64,000 nucleotides of DNA from Ceratodon purpureus (GCA_014871385.1 CM026426.1:47049611-47113610); one strand, 5' to 3'; counted from the first letter of the stretch, positions 24,000 through 36,650 are shown. Program-made: numbers and translations. The notes: generated from the letters alone by a model not told the origin.

Positions 24000-26820
24000 A
24001 AGTGTAACAACGTAGTGAAACCGCAATCAGCTTTTCACCGTGGCCACGTTAATCTTGGAAGAGACAGAAGAGGAATCCATCCAACGAGTACTTCGTCACT
24101 GTAATTACATCGACCTCCTTACTATGCGATTTACCACCACGTCGGTCATAGCGTGGCCCTTGTCACTCAATCAATACATACACACCCCTTTGTGGGGACC
24201 ACGCCCACTCATCCTCTTTTTGAACAAACTCAGAAAAAACTCTATCAGTGCCGGTTTACACCAAACAGTATTTTGACTATACCATTCTGAGAAGCCACAA
24301 TTAGCTAACAATTTGGTGTAATTGTTGGTGTTCTTGACCTCCTTTTCTACTAGTGTATCTATTGATATATGTATTTAAGCCATTTATATCATGACTATGT
24401 TCATTGTGCAACCTTGTTTATGTGATTTGGTACACAAAAATAATATTAGTGGATGGTTGATGGAAATCAACAATAGTAGACATGTTTTAGGTGAGTAGTG
24501 AAGGTTTAAGAATGGATATATGTAGTGATCTAGGTATTGAGTCTTCAAAACAAAGTAGTGACAATGGTAGACAATATGGGTACGGATTTAGAGTATATGC
24601 ATCCATGTCGTTTCACCAAGGAAAAGGCTAATTTGAAGGGGCCTATTGTGTCTTGAATGAGCAGTTGAATAATCCATCCAATGTTCTTTTTTGCAAAAAC
24701 CTACACCTAATGTGGCTAATACGTGATTGAAGTAATATGCGAAGTCTTCTTTGAAACAATGCTATAGAGAATGGTCAATATCTTAGCTTCATGTAAAATT
24801 TGATATGCTTAGAAACATAACAACATAATGTACTTTATAATTAAATCGTATAAAATTAATATGTCCAACACTAATTATTTGAACAGACATCTATAGCCTT
24901 TAATCAAAAACTCTATGAGAATTGCATATGGTTGGAGACATGGTATTATCACAGCCTTCATAGGAGTACCTCTCACCACTTGTTTCAATAGCTTTTATGT
25001 CTAAGAATTGCAGAATTTTGTAAGATGGTGATTTATTGGAAACTTGACCATCGAGAAAGTCTTGACCTACAAACTTAGAAGCAATTCTTTTGGAATACAA
25101 GGGAAATTGATATGATTTTTGGAGACTTGTAGAAGTCTAACTTACACAAAAAGAAGGTGTGAACAAATACATTTGAGCATTGCTTTTGCACGTACAAAAT
25201 ATGCAAATGTTAATGATTTAGGTGAAGCTAACCAAATCAAAGGAAGTAGAGAAAATGGATAAATTTATAATTTTAATTCACTTATTGCCCCAAGATATTT
25301 TTGAAAACTTCTCAATCACCACTTCTTAACCATCAATGGTCTGCACATTTTGAATGGGGTCTTCTAGATGATCGAAGGTGAGGCGGTCTTGAGATGTGGA
25401 GAAATTGATGCTTAAATATTTGCTTTATTAGGCTCCAATGCTTCTATATAGCAGCTCAAATTTTTGAAAGACATAAATTGAAGACGCTGCAAAGCTTTGT
25501 ATGTATGGTTTAGGGCTAAGGAGATAGTCAATTATAGAAGAATAAATTTTATATAATTTACTTATAAGAAGAAATACAAGAGGTATAGTTTATTATTTGA
25601 TGTTTAGTAGACCAACACAATGTCATTAGGCCAAGTGGATGCTCGAATTAGCATTTTAAGTAGTAGTGTCGACATTCTAATGAGAGCTTGGCCTTGGCTA
25701 TATGTTTTTTATTTATTAGTCACTACGGGAGACATAATTTTACAGGATGTCATCACGAGAAACGTTCACTCCCATGCAATCAAGAGCTAAAATGGGTTTG
25801 AATGAAAATTTAGAGGTTGCAACCCTTGCTAGGCTCTACACAACAAAACAAATGCCAAATGGCAATGTCTTCATGGTTAGTTTAGATGACAAGTCACTAG
25901 TAAACCACCAAGAAGAAAACAAGCCTTAGGACAACTACTAAAGGTTGATGGAGATTCAATACAATACTACAATAGTTGTTGTATGCTCAAGACTAAGAAC
26001 AATTTCTACATAGAATTTATTTATACTCATGTTCCACTAATTGACTCCACAACAACTACGTATGCGCTAAACCTTGACACATAAATTGATACATTACCAC
26101 AATCTTCTCTACAGTAGCCTAAAGAGATGAAGACTTGACAATTGCACTCTATACAGATTTATAGCGCAATCCAAACTTTAGACATTAAATACTCATATAT
26201 AGAATATGTAATTCCTACCCTCTATAGGAAACATTATTTAAATGAATAGTTGTAGACTTAAAATTCAAAAGACTTGAAGTAGATAGAATCATAATTATAC
26301 TAGCGTTCATCAACAACCACACGTTTATGAATACAAGTTTATTGCAGTAGATAAACACTTTGAACCAAAAAGCAAAAAACATTGTCTAAATAGATGAAGA
26401 GATCATATCAATATCAATCACGACCAAAGATGGATTTGTTCAGACCAATAAAGCATAGGGGCCTAGAGTCAAGGTTGTAAAGACCTTCACTTACTCAAAG
26501 AATTGGAATGACTTAGTAATTGTAGAATTGCTACTAACAATCAAACAAAGTTTAACAAGAGATGCTATATGCATCCATTTCATGACCATTTTTGCAAATG
26601 GCAAATCCAATGCTCTTTTAAACGCTACCGATGTTTGACATATTGCTCAAAAAAATGAGAGAATGATTATAATGGTTGTATTGTTGTCAACCAAGGTTAA
26701 AAAAAAAAGATGTCCCACAGGACCCAACGTCGATGATATGGACGTCCTAGTTGCGCCCTCTATACACACATAACGTCCTAGCTCCCCCTATACCCCTAAA
26801 TTCCGTCCTACTAAAACAAA
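24000..26820. other. AT-rich stretch between elements 2 and 3
   Basis: No gene or RNA could be supported. ORFs of 60-78 codons (24040, 24900 minus, 25747) have no domain. None of the palindrome families occurs here, which makes it a useful control region. Confidence 0.4.
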
Positions 26821-26869
26821 TTCTAACGTGGCCGCCGAGAAACTCTGGGCCGATGATCAGCATGGCCTT

Positions 26870-26980
26870 TGACGCGGCTGCGATGAGGCCGTCGGATCTT
26901 GCGGCCAGCCGCCGCGGGGAGTGAAGCTAGCGTGCGAGCGTAGAGCGGTGAGCATAGAGCCTGGAGCAGAAAAAAGTAGA
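26870..26980 (+). repeat. Left terminal inverted repeat of element 3
   Basis: It contains GCGGCCAGCCGCCGCGGGG and GTGCGAGCGTAGAGCGGTGA, matched in inverted orientation near 50455-50570. Confidence 0.65.
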
Positions 26981-27201
26981 AAAAAACAGGGGGAAACCCA
27001 AAATAAAAAAAAAAATTGGGCAAATTTACTAATTTTAGTATGTTTTCAGACCTATGGCCGTGGATTTCTTCACCAAAACTACTCCAAACGTGTTGAGTTA
27101 CCCCCTTGCGGAGGATGCTAAATAGACACTGTCGGATCCGACATCACCCATTTCGACAGTCGGGAAAGGGGGGGAACAAGGGTATTCACTGGAGTTGGGT
27201 T

Positions 27202-27588
27202 ATGGAGCCTTCTATTTCTGTATGTGATCTTGACTCGTGGATGCCTTCTGAGGTTGAGCGCAAAGTGATTTAGATTTTGACAAACTTGGATGATTACTTG
27301 TCTCCATGTTCAGCTGAAGTCCCGAAGAGAGAGAGCGCTTATGCAATGAATCAGGGTTCAAACATCCTCAACAAGGATGCCTCGTACATCGAACTTAGGA
27401 AGGCTGGCCACACTCAGAAAATAACAAGTCCGTCTTTGCCTCGCATGGAGCTGAAGAAGACTGCGCCGATCTCAAGGAGAGTCATCACCAATCCTTACGG
27501 AGGTGCTATAGGAGAGGGAATTATGTACGCGTCTCTGCTCACAAAGCTATCGAGCTGCCTGGCCTCATCGGTTCCAAAGGAGACCTAG
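27202..27588 (+). CDS. Small unknown protein, one internal TAG
   Basis: ATG at 27202 opens MEPSISVCDLDSWMPSEVER, followed by a TAG at 27271. The frame then continues ILTNLDDYLSPCSAEVPKR to a TAG at 27586. The total is 129 codons. Its composition is basic and Ser-rich, and no domain is recognised. It lies about 220 bases inside the left terminal repeat of element 3, with a palindrome at 27134 just upstream. Confidence 0.35.
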
Positions 27589-28464
27589 GATGCGATTGAT
27601 ATTGACAGGCAAACGGGTTGGGAGGACTTACATTTTACACAGTAGATGATAAAGTAGAAAGTGTAGATGAGTGGTAGATTAAAACTGATATGATCACGAT
27701 GGAAGAGAATTCCAACTCTTACATTTTGATATTTCTAAGAATTCCAAGTTATCAACATATCAAATTCTCCACAAAATGGAAGCACAGAGGTCATTTTTGT
27801 TAAGCAAAAGTTGATGAGATTCTTCACTAGTTGACGCTTCTATTGAATGAAATGTCATTTTATTGTTGAATGTCATGAGTCAAAAAACGCAAATGAATAG
27901 CTACTTGAGTAGTTGGTTAGCATCTACTTGACCAAGTCATAATAAATCATGTTGTTACAATCTGATATGAATTCAAATGAGAGACAATCATACATGTACC
28001 ATTGCTTTCCACCGGTGTTGGCCCCTTGCGAAAAAGGGCTGTTGGATCCTACAGCTGAATTTTGCCATCACATACGTCGAGGAAATGGACCACCATGCCA
28101 AAGAAGGGCCCGCCGAACACTCCCCCTCTCACTTGCTTAGTTGGTGAGGTGAACTTCTTAGTTTCAAGCTTAGTTGGCAAGGTGAATTGGTCATTTCTTT
28201 TCTTTAAAATTGTGCTACGTGTTGAACCTGTTATTTAGCATTTTTCTTCAATATCTTTAAAGTTAGTTCTTCTCAATTTACAATTTAGTAGGCACGGAAA
28301 ATTAGCCTAGATAGGAATCTAGTGGAATGCTGCAAGGACAAAATTATCTGGTTACAATCTAATTCACGAATCTAGTAGAAGGCCGCAATTGCCCTTCAAG
28401 GAAAAGGAACCATGCTTCAAATTAGAAGAGACTCAAGGATGGATTCGCCATGATATCACGGTTT

Positions 28465-28715
28465 GAAATGGTATAGAAATTTTGAAAAATAAGTATGACA
28501 AGGGCATCAACTGGGGGGCTGGGTATAACGGGGGTAGCACCATGGCTTTCCCTCGTGTAGGTCCCTTGCGAAATTAAGCTGTTGGATCCTACAGCTGATT
28601 TTCGCCATCACCAACTTCCGGCGGAAATGGCCACCCGAACAGTCCCCCTCCCACTTGCCCCCGGGCCCCGCCAAATATCCCCCCATCTCCCCATACCGCG
28701 TCACCCCTTAACCAT
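28465..28715 (+). repeat. Dispersed repeat R1, copy 1
   Basis: It shares with the other copies the order GCATCAAC, GGGGTAGCACCATGG, the palindrome (GTTGGATCCTACAGC), CCATCACCAACTTCCGGCGG, CACTTGCCCCCGGGCC and a final CCACCCGG. It is the left half of a tandem pair with copy 2. Confidence 0.75.
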
Positions 28716-28726
28716 GCCACCCGGTT

Positions 28727-29130
28727 TAAAATGGTACAGAAATTTTTAAAGAGTGAGTATCACGAGGGCATCAACCGAGGGGTTGGGTATCACGGGGTAG
28801 CACCATGGTTTTCCCCCGTGTATGTGTTTTGTGAAATTGGGCTGGTCGGATCCAAGAGCTCATTTTTGCCATCACCAACTACGGGCGAAAAGGAAAACCC
28901 AAACACTCCCCCTCCCACTTGCCCCCGGGCCCCGCCAAATATCCCCCCCATCTCTCCATGCCGCGTGGCCTCTTCACCAAGCAACCCTGTCAGCACACAT
29001 AAGAGGACGGGGACGATGCATTTAAAATTTGGAATCACGTTCAGAGTGTGAGCCACGGCCCCTGCCAAGCCCATGAGCCCATGCTGGAGGCCCAACCCTT
29101 TGTTTTGCACGGTGACTTGCTTGAACTTGA
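28727..29130 (+). repeat. Dispersed repeat R1, copy 2
   Basis: Same order of blocks as copy 1, extended on the right by CAGCACACATAAGAGGACG and GAGCCACGGCCCCTGCC. Confidence 0.75.
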
Positions 29131-29304
29131 TTTATGGATTTTGGGAGAAATCATGCATCTAGGCTACAGAGCTGCGCAGAATTGGAAGTCGGAGCCCATG
29201 TATTTATTGATACGTAATATTTGCAAATGAGAATCAAAGTGAAAAGGGAATGACCTTGACCAAACAGAAATGCGATTCCTATAGCAAGTAATTGACAAAG
29301 CAAA

Positions 29305-29673
29305 CTAATTCAGTTTTTTACTCACAATGTTTAAGTGCGGTGATGACTCCGGTAAGAGTATACCCCCTGTAAGAAACTCCTTAAATCCGAGCCCGTATTC
29401 CCACATCATTAGCATCATGCATTTCATGCTCCCTGGAGTATTGGCATCAAGATTTCTGTCTATTGGATAGGAGACAAGGCACGAGAAGATCTTTAGGAGC
29501 CATGTCTTGTGATACAAATACCAATCTTCGGGCGATTGGTATAGAAAATATTGGACAGCGGACTGCGCCCGATTTTGGCGTATAACAATATCCCCTATCT
29601 GCGGTTCTAACATACTTCTAGGCTCTAGCATGTACTGTGTCGTGCCGTTTAGGCTAAACATGAGCGGTGCCAT
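29305..29673 (-). CDS. Candidate exon of unknown protein
   Basis: The ORF runs from ATG at 29673 to a TAA at 29305, but a GTGAGT donor just after SSPHLNI suggests the exon ends there and splices on. The residues include PQIGDIVIRQNRAQSAVQYF, Trp/Tyr-rich sequence and a hydrophobic stretch. No family is recognised. Confidence 0.35.
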   Translation of the reverse strand: MAPLMFSLNGTTQYMLEPRSMLEPQIGDIVIRQNRAQSAVQYFLYQSPEDWYLYHKTWLLKIFSCLVSYPIDRNLDANTPGSMKCMMLMMWEYGLGFKEFLTGGILLPESSPHLNIVSKKLN

Positions 29674-30117
29674 GAAAACAAGGCAAAACGATAGACGGAG
29701 CTAGAAGCTTGTGACTATGATGGATTCGAGTGTTTCTGTGTGGCTATATAGTGTTTTCTTGCAGGCATGAGAAGATAGAAGTAGACCAAGTAAAGTTGAT
29801 TGTACTCGATGGGCTGATAGAGATTGGATCAATATAAGAAGGACGTGCTCGGATTCTATGACGGCGCCCAATTAAACAGCACCCATAATGAGAGTTTTTT
29901 AAGCGGAATGGCTGTAGTAAAATCCACAACCATTGAACGAATTGATCTCGTATGTATGTCGCCTTACGAGGCGCTATAATGATGCCCACGCCATATCTTC
30001 TCAAGGTCGTCATTGTCCTTCAAATATCAAATTTTTGAACTACAAAGGCCTCCTAGAAGAGATAATAATGTTTATTAACGACTGCCTTCGGTCATTGAGG
30101 TTTGGTCCCATGCACTT

Positions 30118-30513
30118 AATGATTCATGGGGAGTTGGTGGACAGTAGAGATTTATCCTTGGATCAAAAAGATTGCAGACGAGTATGACGGCCAATTTGAA
30201 GGTTCACCTGGGTTTTCTATGCCGTCTGGTCATGACTATCCGGTCGGGACGTTGGAATGGGTCGTGACGAGACCATTGTGACGTCACAATAGGGGTCAAC
30301 GTAGGAAAACAAGGAACAAGGGGTCGGACGATGGCCCAAAATGGGGCGGATCCAACACGGTAAAGACAGGATCGGTCATTATGTCGTGACTCTAAACCGT
30401 CGTGACGTCCCGACATTATGACGCAATAGGCCCACGTCACGACACAATAGAAAACCCTGAGGTTCACCCTACACGGATTTTCCTCCACTTAAAGTGGTGG
30501 GCTAAAAGTGCTG
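30118..30513 (+). pseudogene. Exon fragment split by a 251-bp MITE
   Basis: A frame reads SWWTVEIYPWIKKIADEYDG and QFEGS. It continues, after the inserted MITE and one target copy are ignored, as PYTDFPPLKVVG to a TAA near 30493. The insertion therefore hit a coding exon. No family is recognised. Confidence 0.4.
30209..30459. mobile_element. 251-bp Mutator-type MITE with own palindromes
   Basis: The ends are inverted (TGGGTTTTCTAT and, complemented, CAGGGTTTTCTAT). It is flanked by a perfect 9-bp direct repeat AGGTTCACC (30200-30208 and 30460-30468), the duplication length typical of Mutator elements. Inside are about eight GTCGTGACG-type half-sites, including the perfect 16-mer ATTGTGACGTCACAAT near 30275-30290. 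Confidence 0.85.
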
Positions 30514-31340
30514 TTGGATCCGACAGCCTTATTTCAAGATGAGCCAAAAAGTGGGTGACATTGAACACTTGTTCGACAAGAGTCTTTATAGCTATTTCCG
30601 GTGGTTAGTGTTTCTAGCTCCCGGCCTTCTAAGGAATTGATCCATTGATGAAACCAAAACTCGGTGACAAGATTTGGCGGCTTCTAATTCGGATCAACCA
30701 TTTTATGGCGCTGATCGAACAACAATAAAGAGCTTGACGGCCCTTTAAAGGTGTAGGAGAACTTGAAATTGCATCATGGAGGACAAGTGAGATGAGATGA
30801 ATGGGACCAAAGAATTCCGAGCTCATGGAGGCTTCCGCCTGTTACATGGGATGGGTCGTTTCCTCCAGTTGGTGTCGGATCCAACAGCCCAATTTTAGCG
30901 TCAGCCAACATGGAGGAAATCCGGACACTTTCATCAATTGTGAGAATGGTTTGTCTCTTGTTGAGTATTCAGTAAGTGCATATAAAGCCAGTGAATAAAT
31001 GCTTTATATATGTATAAATAAAATAGGAACATGCAATTCAAGATAAATCTTGAGCCTTGACATTGTTTGAATGGTCTTGTGGCTAAGAGAAAACAGGTCT
31101 GAGAGTAATCAACTTTTCTACAAGATCACATCCAATAGAGATCCCACAAATACCCGGCAACCGGCTACCGGATCAATGGCTATCCCTCTGTGCATCATGA
31201 GTTTCCCCCATTCACGACTTACCTCAAAAGTGGCTGTCGGATCCTACAGCCCAAAATGACTCCTTCGCTAGATGGAGGAAAGAGCCCAATCTAGGGTGCC
31301 CTGCCCGTCCCTCCTACAACTCCTCAGAGCAAACTCCAAA

Positions 31341-34300
31341 CTAAGTTTTAATGTACTGTAGAAGCCCGCTCTCGAGGATGGTCTTAACCTCATTGAAGCT
31401 CAAGGTCGGAGCATGAATGAATGTGTCCTCAAATTGACCAAGGCTGCAGATGGCGTTGTAAATGTGATAAAGGTGATTGGAGGGGACCCAAGGGGGGCGT
31501 TTACCGAGAGACTTCACGGCCATTTTCGTAAAGTATAGGCAAGTGCAAACTGGCTCTGGACCAATGGTAATCTTATAGGACCGAGTCTCCGCAACTGTCT
31601 CCGAAAGAAGGTTGATGATATAGCCAAATCCTGGGCTTGGAATCACTGTTACTGATTTGATCCGAATCGAAAGGAGGAGGAAGGATGCTTAATTGTTCTC
31701 ATGCTCAATGCGTGGAGCTCAATTGCAACGTCAAATCTTGAATCCGCCTCGGACGATAGGATAGATCTCTGGATCAGACAGGACATCAAGGTGAGACAAG
31801 TCCAGTAGGGGTCGCTTCAGATAAAGAGAGGCATCCTCGAAGGTGTGATCCGCTGGCAGCTCCCGGCGTTGAGGCAAATTGAAACCTGCTGCTACAAAGT
31901 CCACAATCTTCCTTTTCGTGAGGCGTGTTCCACGCTTCACGGGCGAGACGGCTGGGAGAGAAGGCCTAGAGCGGACATATTTCCGGCTAGTACCTCCAAC
32001 ACATTGCCGAATGTCGTCATTGCAAAAACAGAACTGCATGCGAATTAATTTGTCGCGCTTGTAGTCTTCGATCATTCCCCAATAGCAGGGCACTGCGGTC
32101 GCCCTATTTCCCCGTACGACCCGAGCCTTGCACTTCTTGTTTGTCTTGGCCTGTAGTGCGAAACATGCTTTGGCGCATTTCTTAAGCATTCGAACAATGT
32201 GCCACTTGGAATCGTCCACCTCGGTCTCTTCGACAGCTGTAACATGATGCCGACCAACGGACGCCATCGCCTCAACAGGTGGCGAGGTGGGCCCAACATC
32301 TGCGTTGAGCATGGCCTCAATTTGAGGTTGAGTGGATCTAGTGCTTACGCAGGGTTCCGAGAAATTCATTTTGTCGGGCGATGTGATTCAAATTGGCTAC
32401 CGATCGGTTGGTCGAGCCTACGCTTTGTAGAGCCAAAGATTTCTTCTCCTTCGAGGTGAGGCTGTCGAGAGAGCAGTGTTGGTGCATCAGGGAAATGCTC
32501 CGTTGCCTTTGCTATTTGCTTGGGGTCTCCTGACTTCTGTGCACGCCTAAGTCCCAACTCTGCCTTGGACGGTCCCCTACCAGGAGTCTCGCCTCGAAGG
32601 AATCCACTGTAGTTCGTGATTTGCATAAATGCACAAACATAATTGTCCACGGTGGCCACAAGGACGTCTTCACAGCGGCTGCCATACTGTTGTTGCCACT
32701 TGTTGTGCACAGTCTCTGCTAAATTGCACGAAGGCATCTCATCCTTCTCAGCGTTTGACAAATTCCGCAATCATAAGTGACCATAAAATTAAATCACTTG
32801 TGACCATGAAATGCTACAAAACAGCTGTCGGATCCTACAGTCATAATTTCAATCCCATGACATCGAGGTAACCTCTGAATTGACTCAAGAGACTTACTAC
32901 TTTTTAACCATTCCCTCCAAAACTAGAATGTCAAAAAACAGCTGTCGGATCCTAGAGTCCAAATTTCAATCTAATGAATTCAGTGAAACCACAGGAATGA
33001 CTCAAAAGAGAAACTACTTTTGAACCATTTCCTCCAAAACTAGAATGCCAAATAACAGCTGTCAGATCCTACACTCCAAATTTCAATCTCATAAACCCGA
33101 CGAAATCACATAATCGACTCAAGAAACAATCTAACTTCTAACCATTTCCCCCAAAAGTAGAAGGCCAAAAAAAAGCTGTCGGATCCTACAGTCCAAATTT
33201 GAATCTCATGAATTCCGGGAAGCCACAGAAATGACTCAAGAATGAAACGAACTTCTAACCATTTCCTCCAAAAAGTAGAATGCCAAAAAACAGCTGTCGA
33301 ATCCTACATTCCTAATTTTAATCTCATGACATCGAGGAAACCACTGAAGTGAATGAAGATAAACATAAAGCACAAACCAATTTCCTCCAAAACTAAGAAG
33401 CTAAAAAATAGCTGTCGGATCCTACAGTCTTAATCCAAAGCTTCTGACATGGAGTCCTAATTAATGGTCACAAATCAATAAGAAGGTACCAAGTCTGAAC
33501 ATTGGCATTATCCAAAAGAAGTTAGAGTAGAAACTTATGAGCTGCATATATCCACCCCATTGGCGGTAACGGTATTGCCAAAAGGCAAGCCAGAGGTCGA
33601 GATGGCGAAGCCCGTCCTTAGTGGTGGCGTCGGCGGAGGTCAACCAACCTCAAATCGCATGGTATCGGATTTCAGCCTCATCCGTGGTCTTCGCATCTCG
33701 GTATTGCCTGCATAGGGTGTAGTGCTGTGACTGAAGATGCGCCCTTGATATGTAAGCCTCCGTGTGTTTCTTCACTGACTGCGCCCAATGAAATAGGCAT
33801 GTTCTCTCACGATCTGGCATCTCGATGTTTGGGTCTCCACTCCTATAGATGACTCGAACAGCCCGCTAGTTTGCTTGCGCACTGTTCGCCATAAAGCCCC
33901 TTGAAGTTGACATTCATGATACCGTGATTTGCCATCACACCGTTCAATCCATGCTAGAGCATGCTCTGAGCCCTCTCATCCTCTGACTGCATATTGCATA
34001 TGGCGATGGTCATTACCCTGCAGTACATGGAATCATACACATGACAGGCCATTGTCGTCCAATTCTTGGTGCGCTTTACATGGTTGAACATAATCCAAGC
34101 GTCCTGCAAATCACCAAGGGGCTACATGCGCCGAACAAGGTCCACTCCAGACCCCAGACCCACTACAGACATCTTAAATACGAAGACCTTGTCGCCCTCC
34201 TTACCCTGCCCAGGAAACTTGTTCTCGTGGATGTACTCCCATTTGCTACAGCCCCGAAGCGACGCTATGCTGTCCATCACGCCCTTATTGGCGTGTTCCT

Positions 34301-35544
34301 TGAACGTTGAAATCATATTTCTGGTGATGCTAAGGGAGCTTAGGGGATAGAACTTCTTCATGACGTCAAGGAGCTCATCTTCATTTAGAATTGTCCGTGT
34401 CTCGCCTTCGGGGGTGAGAAGGAACTCGCCAAGGAAGTGCTTGGCGGATTCAAGTGCTATAGCGCATGGTTTCGTGTTGGGTTCTTCTAAACCGCATCCT
34501 CAACAAGGTTCTCAATCTTCACCTTAGACACGCGACACTCTCCATCTCCAACAGGGTGGTCATAAAAACCTATGTGAACACATGCACGCGTCATGTTCTC
34601 CTTGCCAAAAACGTAGTACACTCTTGCCGGACAAGCAGCCAAGCAGGTGGGTGGGATGTTGCAAATCTTGCAAACCAAAGTGGACTTTGGCGGAGGACAG
34701 CCGCCCACGCTAAAGGGATGAGCCGAGTATCTAGACCAGTCAATCTCATTGAACTCCGTCGCCCTAGGCCTCCGGTTGAGAAAGTAGTAATCAGGATTCA
34801 TGCATTGAAAATGTCCTGCACAAACAAAGTAACGAAATGTCAAATCCATAGTATTGGCAATATTTGAAGTCTTTGTCTGACACCAGGGGTGCGCGTCGAA
34901 TTTCCTGTCCATCCCAACCATGAGCTTCGCTGGAGTCGCTCTTGAGCTTCCTTGAATTGGTGGAAGCTCGAAGACAGGGAGACAAGTACATCTCCATTGT
35001 ACTTGGCCGGCAAGACAGGGACCTTCAGCATCTGGACGTTCGAATAATGTACTTTAGACAATAAACTCTTCGCTCTAGGTAAGGAGGACAGTCGTTTCAA
35101 GCAGGTGATCACGGTCTCTTTGGTTGCAACCAATTTAGGCGTGGACATAGGGGAGGGAGGTACAAGCTCGATATCGGATTCGCTTAGGATATGAACCTTG
35201 GGCTGCACTATAGTGTCTATCGTAGAAGCAGCCAAACGACCGGGTGTTAGAATCTCTGTGGACGCTGCTTCCAAATTTGGCGTCAAACCACGAACCACAT
35301 ACTTCCTGGCCTCTATGAGCCACACTCGACCCTGATCATTACGGATGGGCATCTGATAGATTGTGTGACTTATCAGACCACCGACATCATAGACTTCCTC
35401 CTCTAGATGAAGGGACTCTACAACGAGGTTGAAATGCACGCTCAATAGTGCAGCCTCAATTGATCCAACACCCTCGTCATTACATGGGACGTGAAGGGGA
35501 ATAAGGTGACCATCGGCAAAAATTAGAGCCATATCGCAAAACAA
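31341..35544 (-). pseudogene. Mutator-like transposase, multi-exon, decayed
   Basis: Read on the minus strand. 35544-34930 is an N-terminal region (MALIFADGHLIPLHV). 34921-34487 is a Cys/His-rich domain with CAGHFQCMNPDYY, CKICNIPPTC and CVHIGFYDHPVGDGECR. Around 34480-33540 is the catalytic region, with CHVYDSMYCRVMTIA, FMANSAQAN and ERTCLFHWAQS, ending in FWQYRYRQWGGY. An intron holds the 117-bp array. 32770-31731 is a further domain with MPSCNLAETVHNKW. 31646-31341 is a SWIM finger and ends FIHAPTLSFNEVKTILESGL. The order matches Mutator-like transposases. Several one-base frameshifts (near 34920, 34500, 33875, 32390) and stops break it. FMANSAQ has Asn where the family has the catalytic Asp, so this copy is probably dead. 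It is divergent from the methyltransferase gene. Confidence 0.75.
32780..33440 (-). repeat. 117-bp tandem array, 6 units, inverted partner of 38.95-40.33 kb
   Basis: GCTGTC starts recur at 32823, 32941, 33058, 33175, 33293 and 33411, a period of 117-118. Each unit carries the palindrome, then CAAATTTCAATCTCATGA, GACTCAAGA, AACCATTTCCTCC and AAAACTAGAATGCCAAA. It lies in an intron of the transposase gene. Confidence 0.9.
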
Positions 35545-35549
35545 AGTGA

Positions 35550-35886
35550 GAGGAGACGTTAGAGAAGAGCGTTCGTGAAGATGAAAATAGTGTGACTATG
35601 AAGCGCGTCGACCACCATTAGACAGCTTAAGCATCACTTCATACAATCACGCTGTACGTAGGGTATATAGCCCTGCATTTAAAGCCTAGTAACAACTATG
35701 AAAGACGTGTATTTAATTGGCTTTACTATGCAGCCGTCATAATTTGGGAATCGGAGATTCTACTCTCATACCCGTGGGAAGTTACATTTGGAAGCTGCGG
35801 CAGTGACGTTATGGTGAAGTTGCCAGATAGAAAAAAGACAGCTTAGTCCCACTGTATCTTCGACTTGGTAATCTTCGTCACTACCG
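35550..35886. promoter_or_regulatory. Divergent promoter region
   Basis: The minus-strand transposase starts near 35544 and a plus-strand ORF at 35887. A TATATA lies at 35664-35669, about 120 bases before the minus-strand start. There is no palindrome here. The promoter role is inferred from gene layout. Confidence 0.3.
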
Positions 35887-36234
35887 ATGTACAGCTTCTG
35901 GTCCAACCTGGGATGGAACAATGGTATGGAGAAGCAGAAGGGTATGGAGAAGCCTAAGAAGTGGAGGAAAGTGAAGTCCAATTTGTCGGACAAGAAGAAC
36001 TATAGGAAGAGGAGAGGTAGTCGTTTAGTGAGCCCCAATAAGAAGAAACGTAAATTAAGCACTGAAGGGTGTCCAAGCTCAAATACAAGAGAATCTCGCA
36101 TTGACCTAAGCGGCCTTGCCATTCTCTATGAACTTCTACTGTCGGCCGACGTTTCGGACAAGGTGGTTCACGACCTACATGTTATGACACTTGAAGAGGA
36201 AGCAATATCCGATGTAAGCCATTCAGTCTTCTAA
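35887..36234 (+). CDS. Small basic protein, 115 aa
   Basis: ATG at 35887 to TAA. The N-terminal half is strongly basic with runs such as KKWRKVK, RKRRGSR and NKKKRKLS that resemble nuclear-localisation signals. The C-terminal half is acidic and helical (LSGLAILYELLLSADVSDKV). A DNA-associated protein is plausible. No family is recognised. It is the first plus-strand ORF after the divergent region. Confidence 0.4.
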   Translation: MYSFWSNLGWNNGMEKQKGMEKPKKWRKVKSNLSDKKNYRKRRGSRLVSPNKKKRKLSTEGCPSSNTRESRIDLSGLAILYELLLSADVSDKVVHDLHVMTLEEEAISDVSHSVF

Positions 36235-36489
36235 CTTGGTACGTACTTGAGAATTTCCTATGTTGTAGTCTCATAATTCAACTCTAGCGTCGACAATGAC
36301 GTCCATCATTGTTGGTTACTAAGTTGGATTCAGATTTTAGAATGTATGTAAATTAAGCGGTCAAATGGTCAAGTGCCATTCAATCCGGTTTATGAAAGAA
36401 CATCATGGGAGAATGGGAGTGGGGGCGGGACCGTTTCCCCGACCAAGTGGGCAAGTGGGGCCGCGACTTGATGGAATGAAACTAGATGA

Positions 36490-36650
36490 TAGGTCGAGCA
36501 TGCAAGTGGATGGAATGCAAGGTGTCAATGCAAGTGGCAGGTGCAGTAGGTCCGGCCGCGAGCTCAAGGTAGGCAAGTGGATAGAATGAGAGGTGTCGAT
36601 TGAAGTACTAGGTGGGAGTAGGTGCGGCCGCGGCCTCAGGGGGATAAGGA
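36490..36650 (+). repeat. About 70-bp tandem duplication
   Basis: GCAAGTGGATGGAATG to GTCCGGCCGCGAGCTCAAGG is followed by a diverged copy, GCAAGTGGATAGAATG to GTGCGGCCGCGGCCTCAGGG. The surrounding 36.2-37.3 kb holds no convincing gene. Confidence 0.6.
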
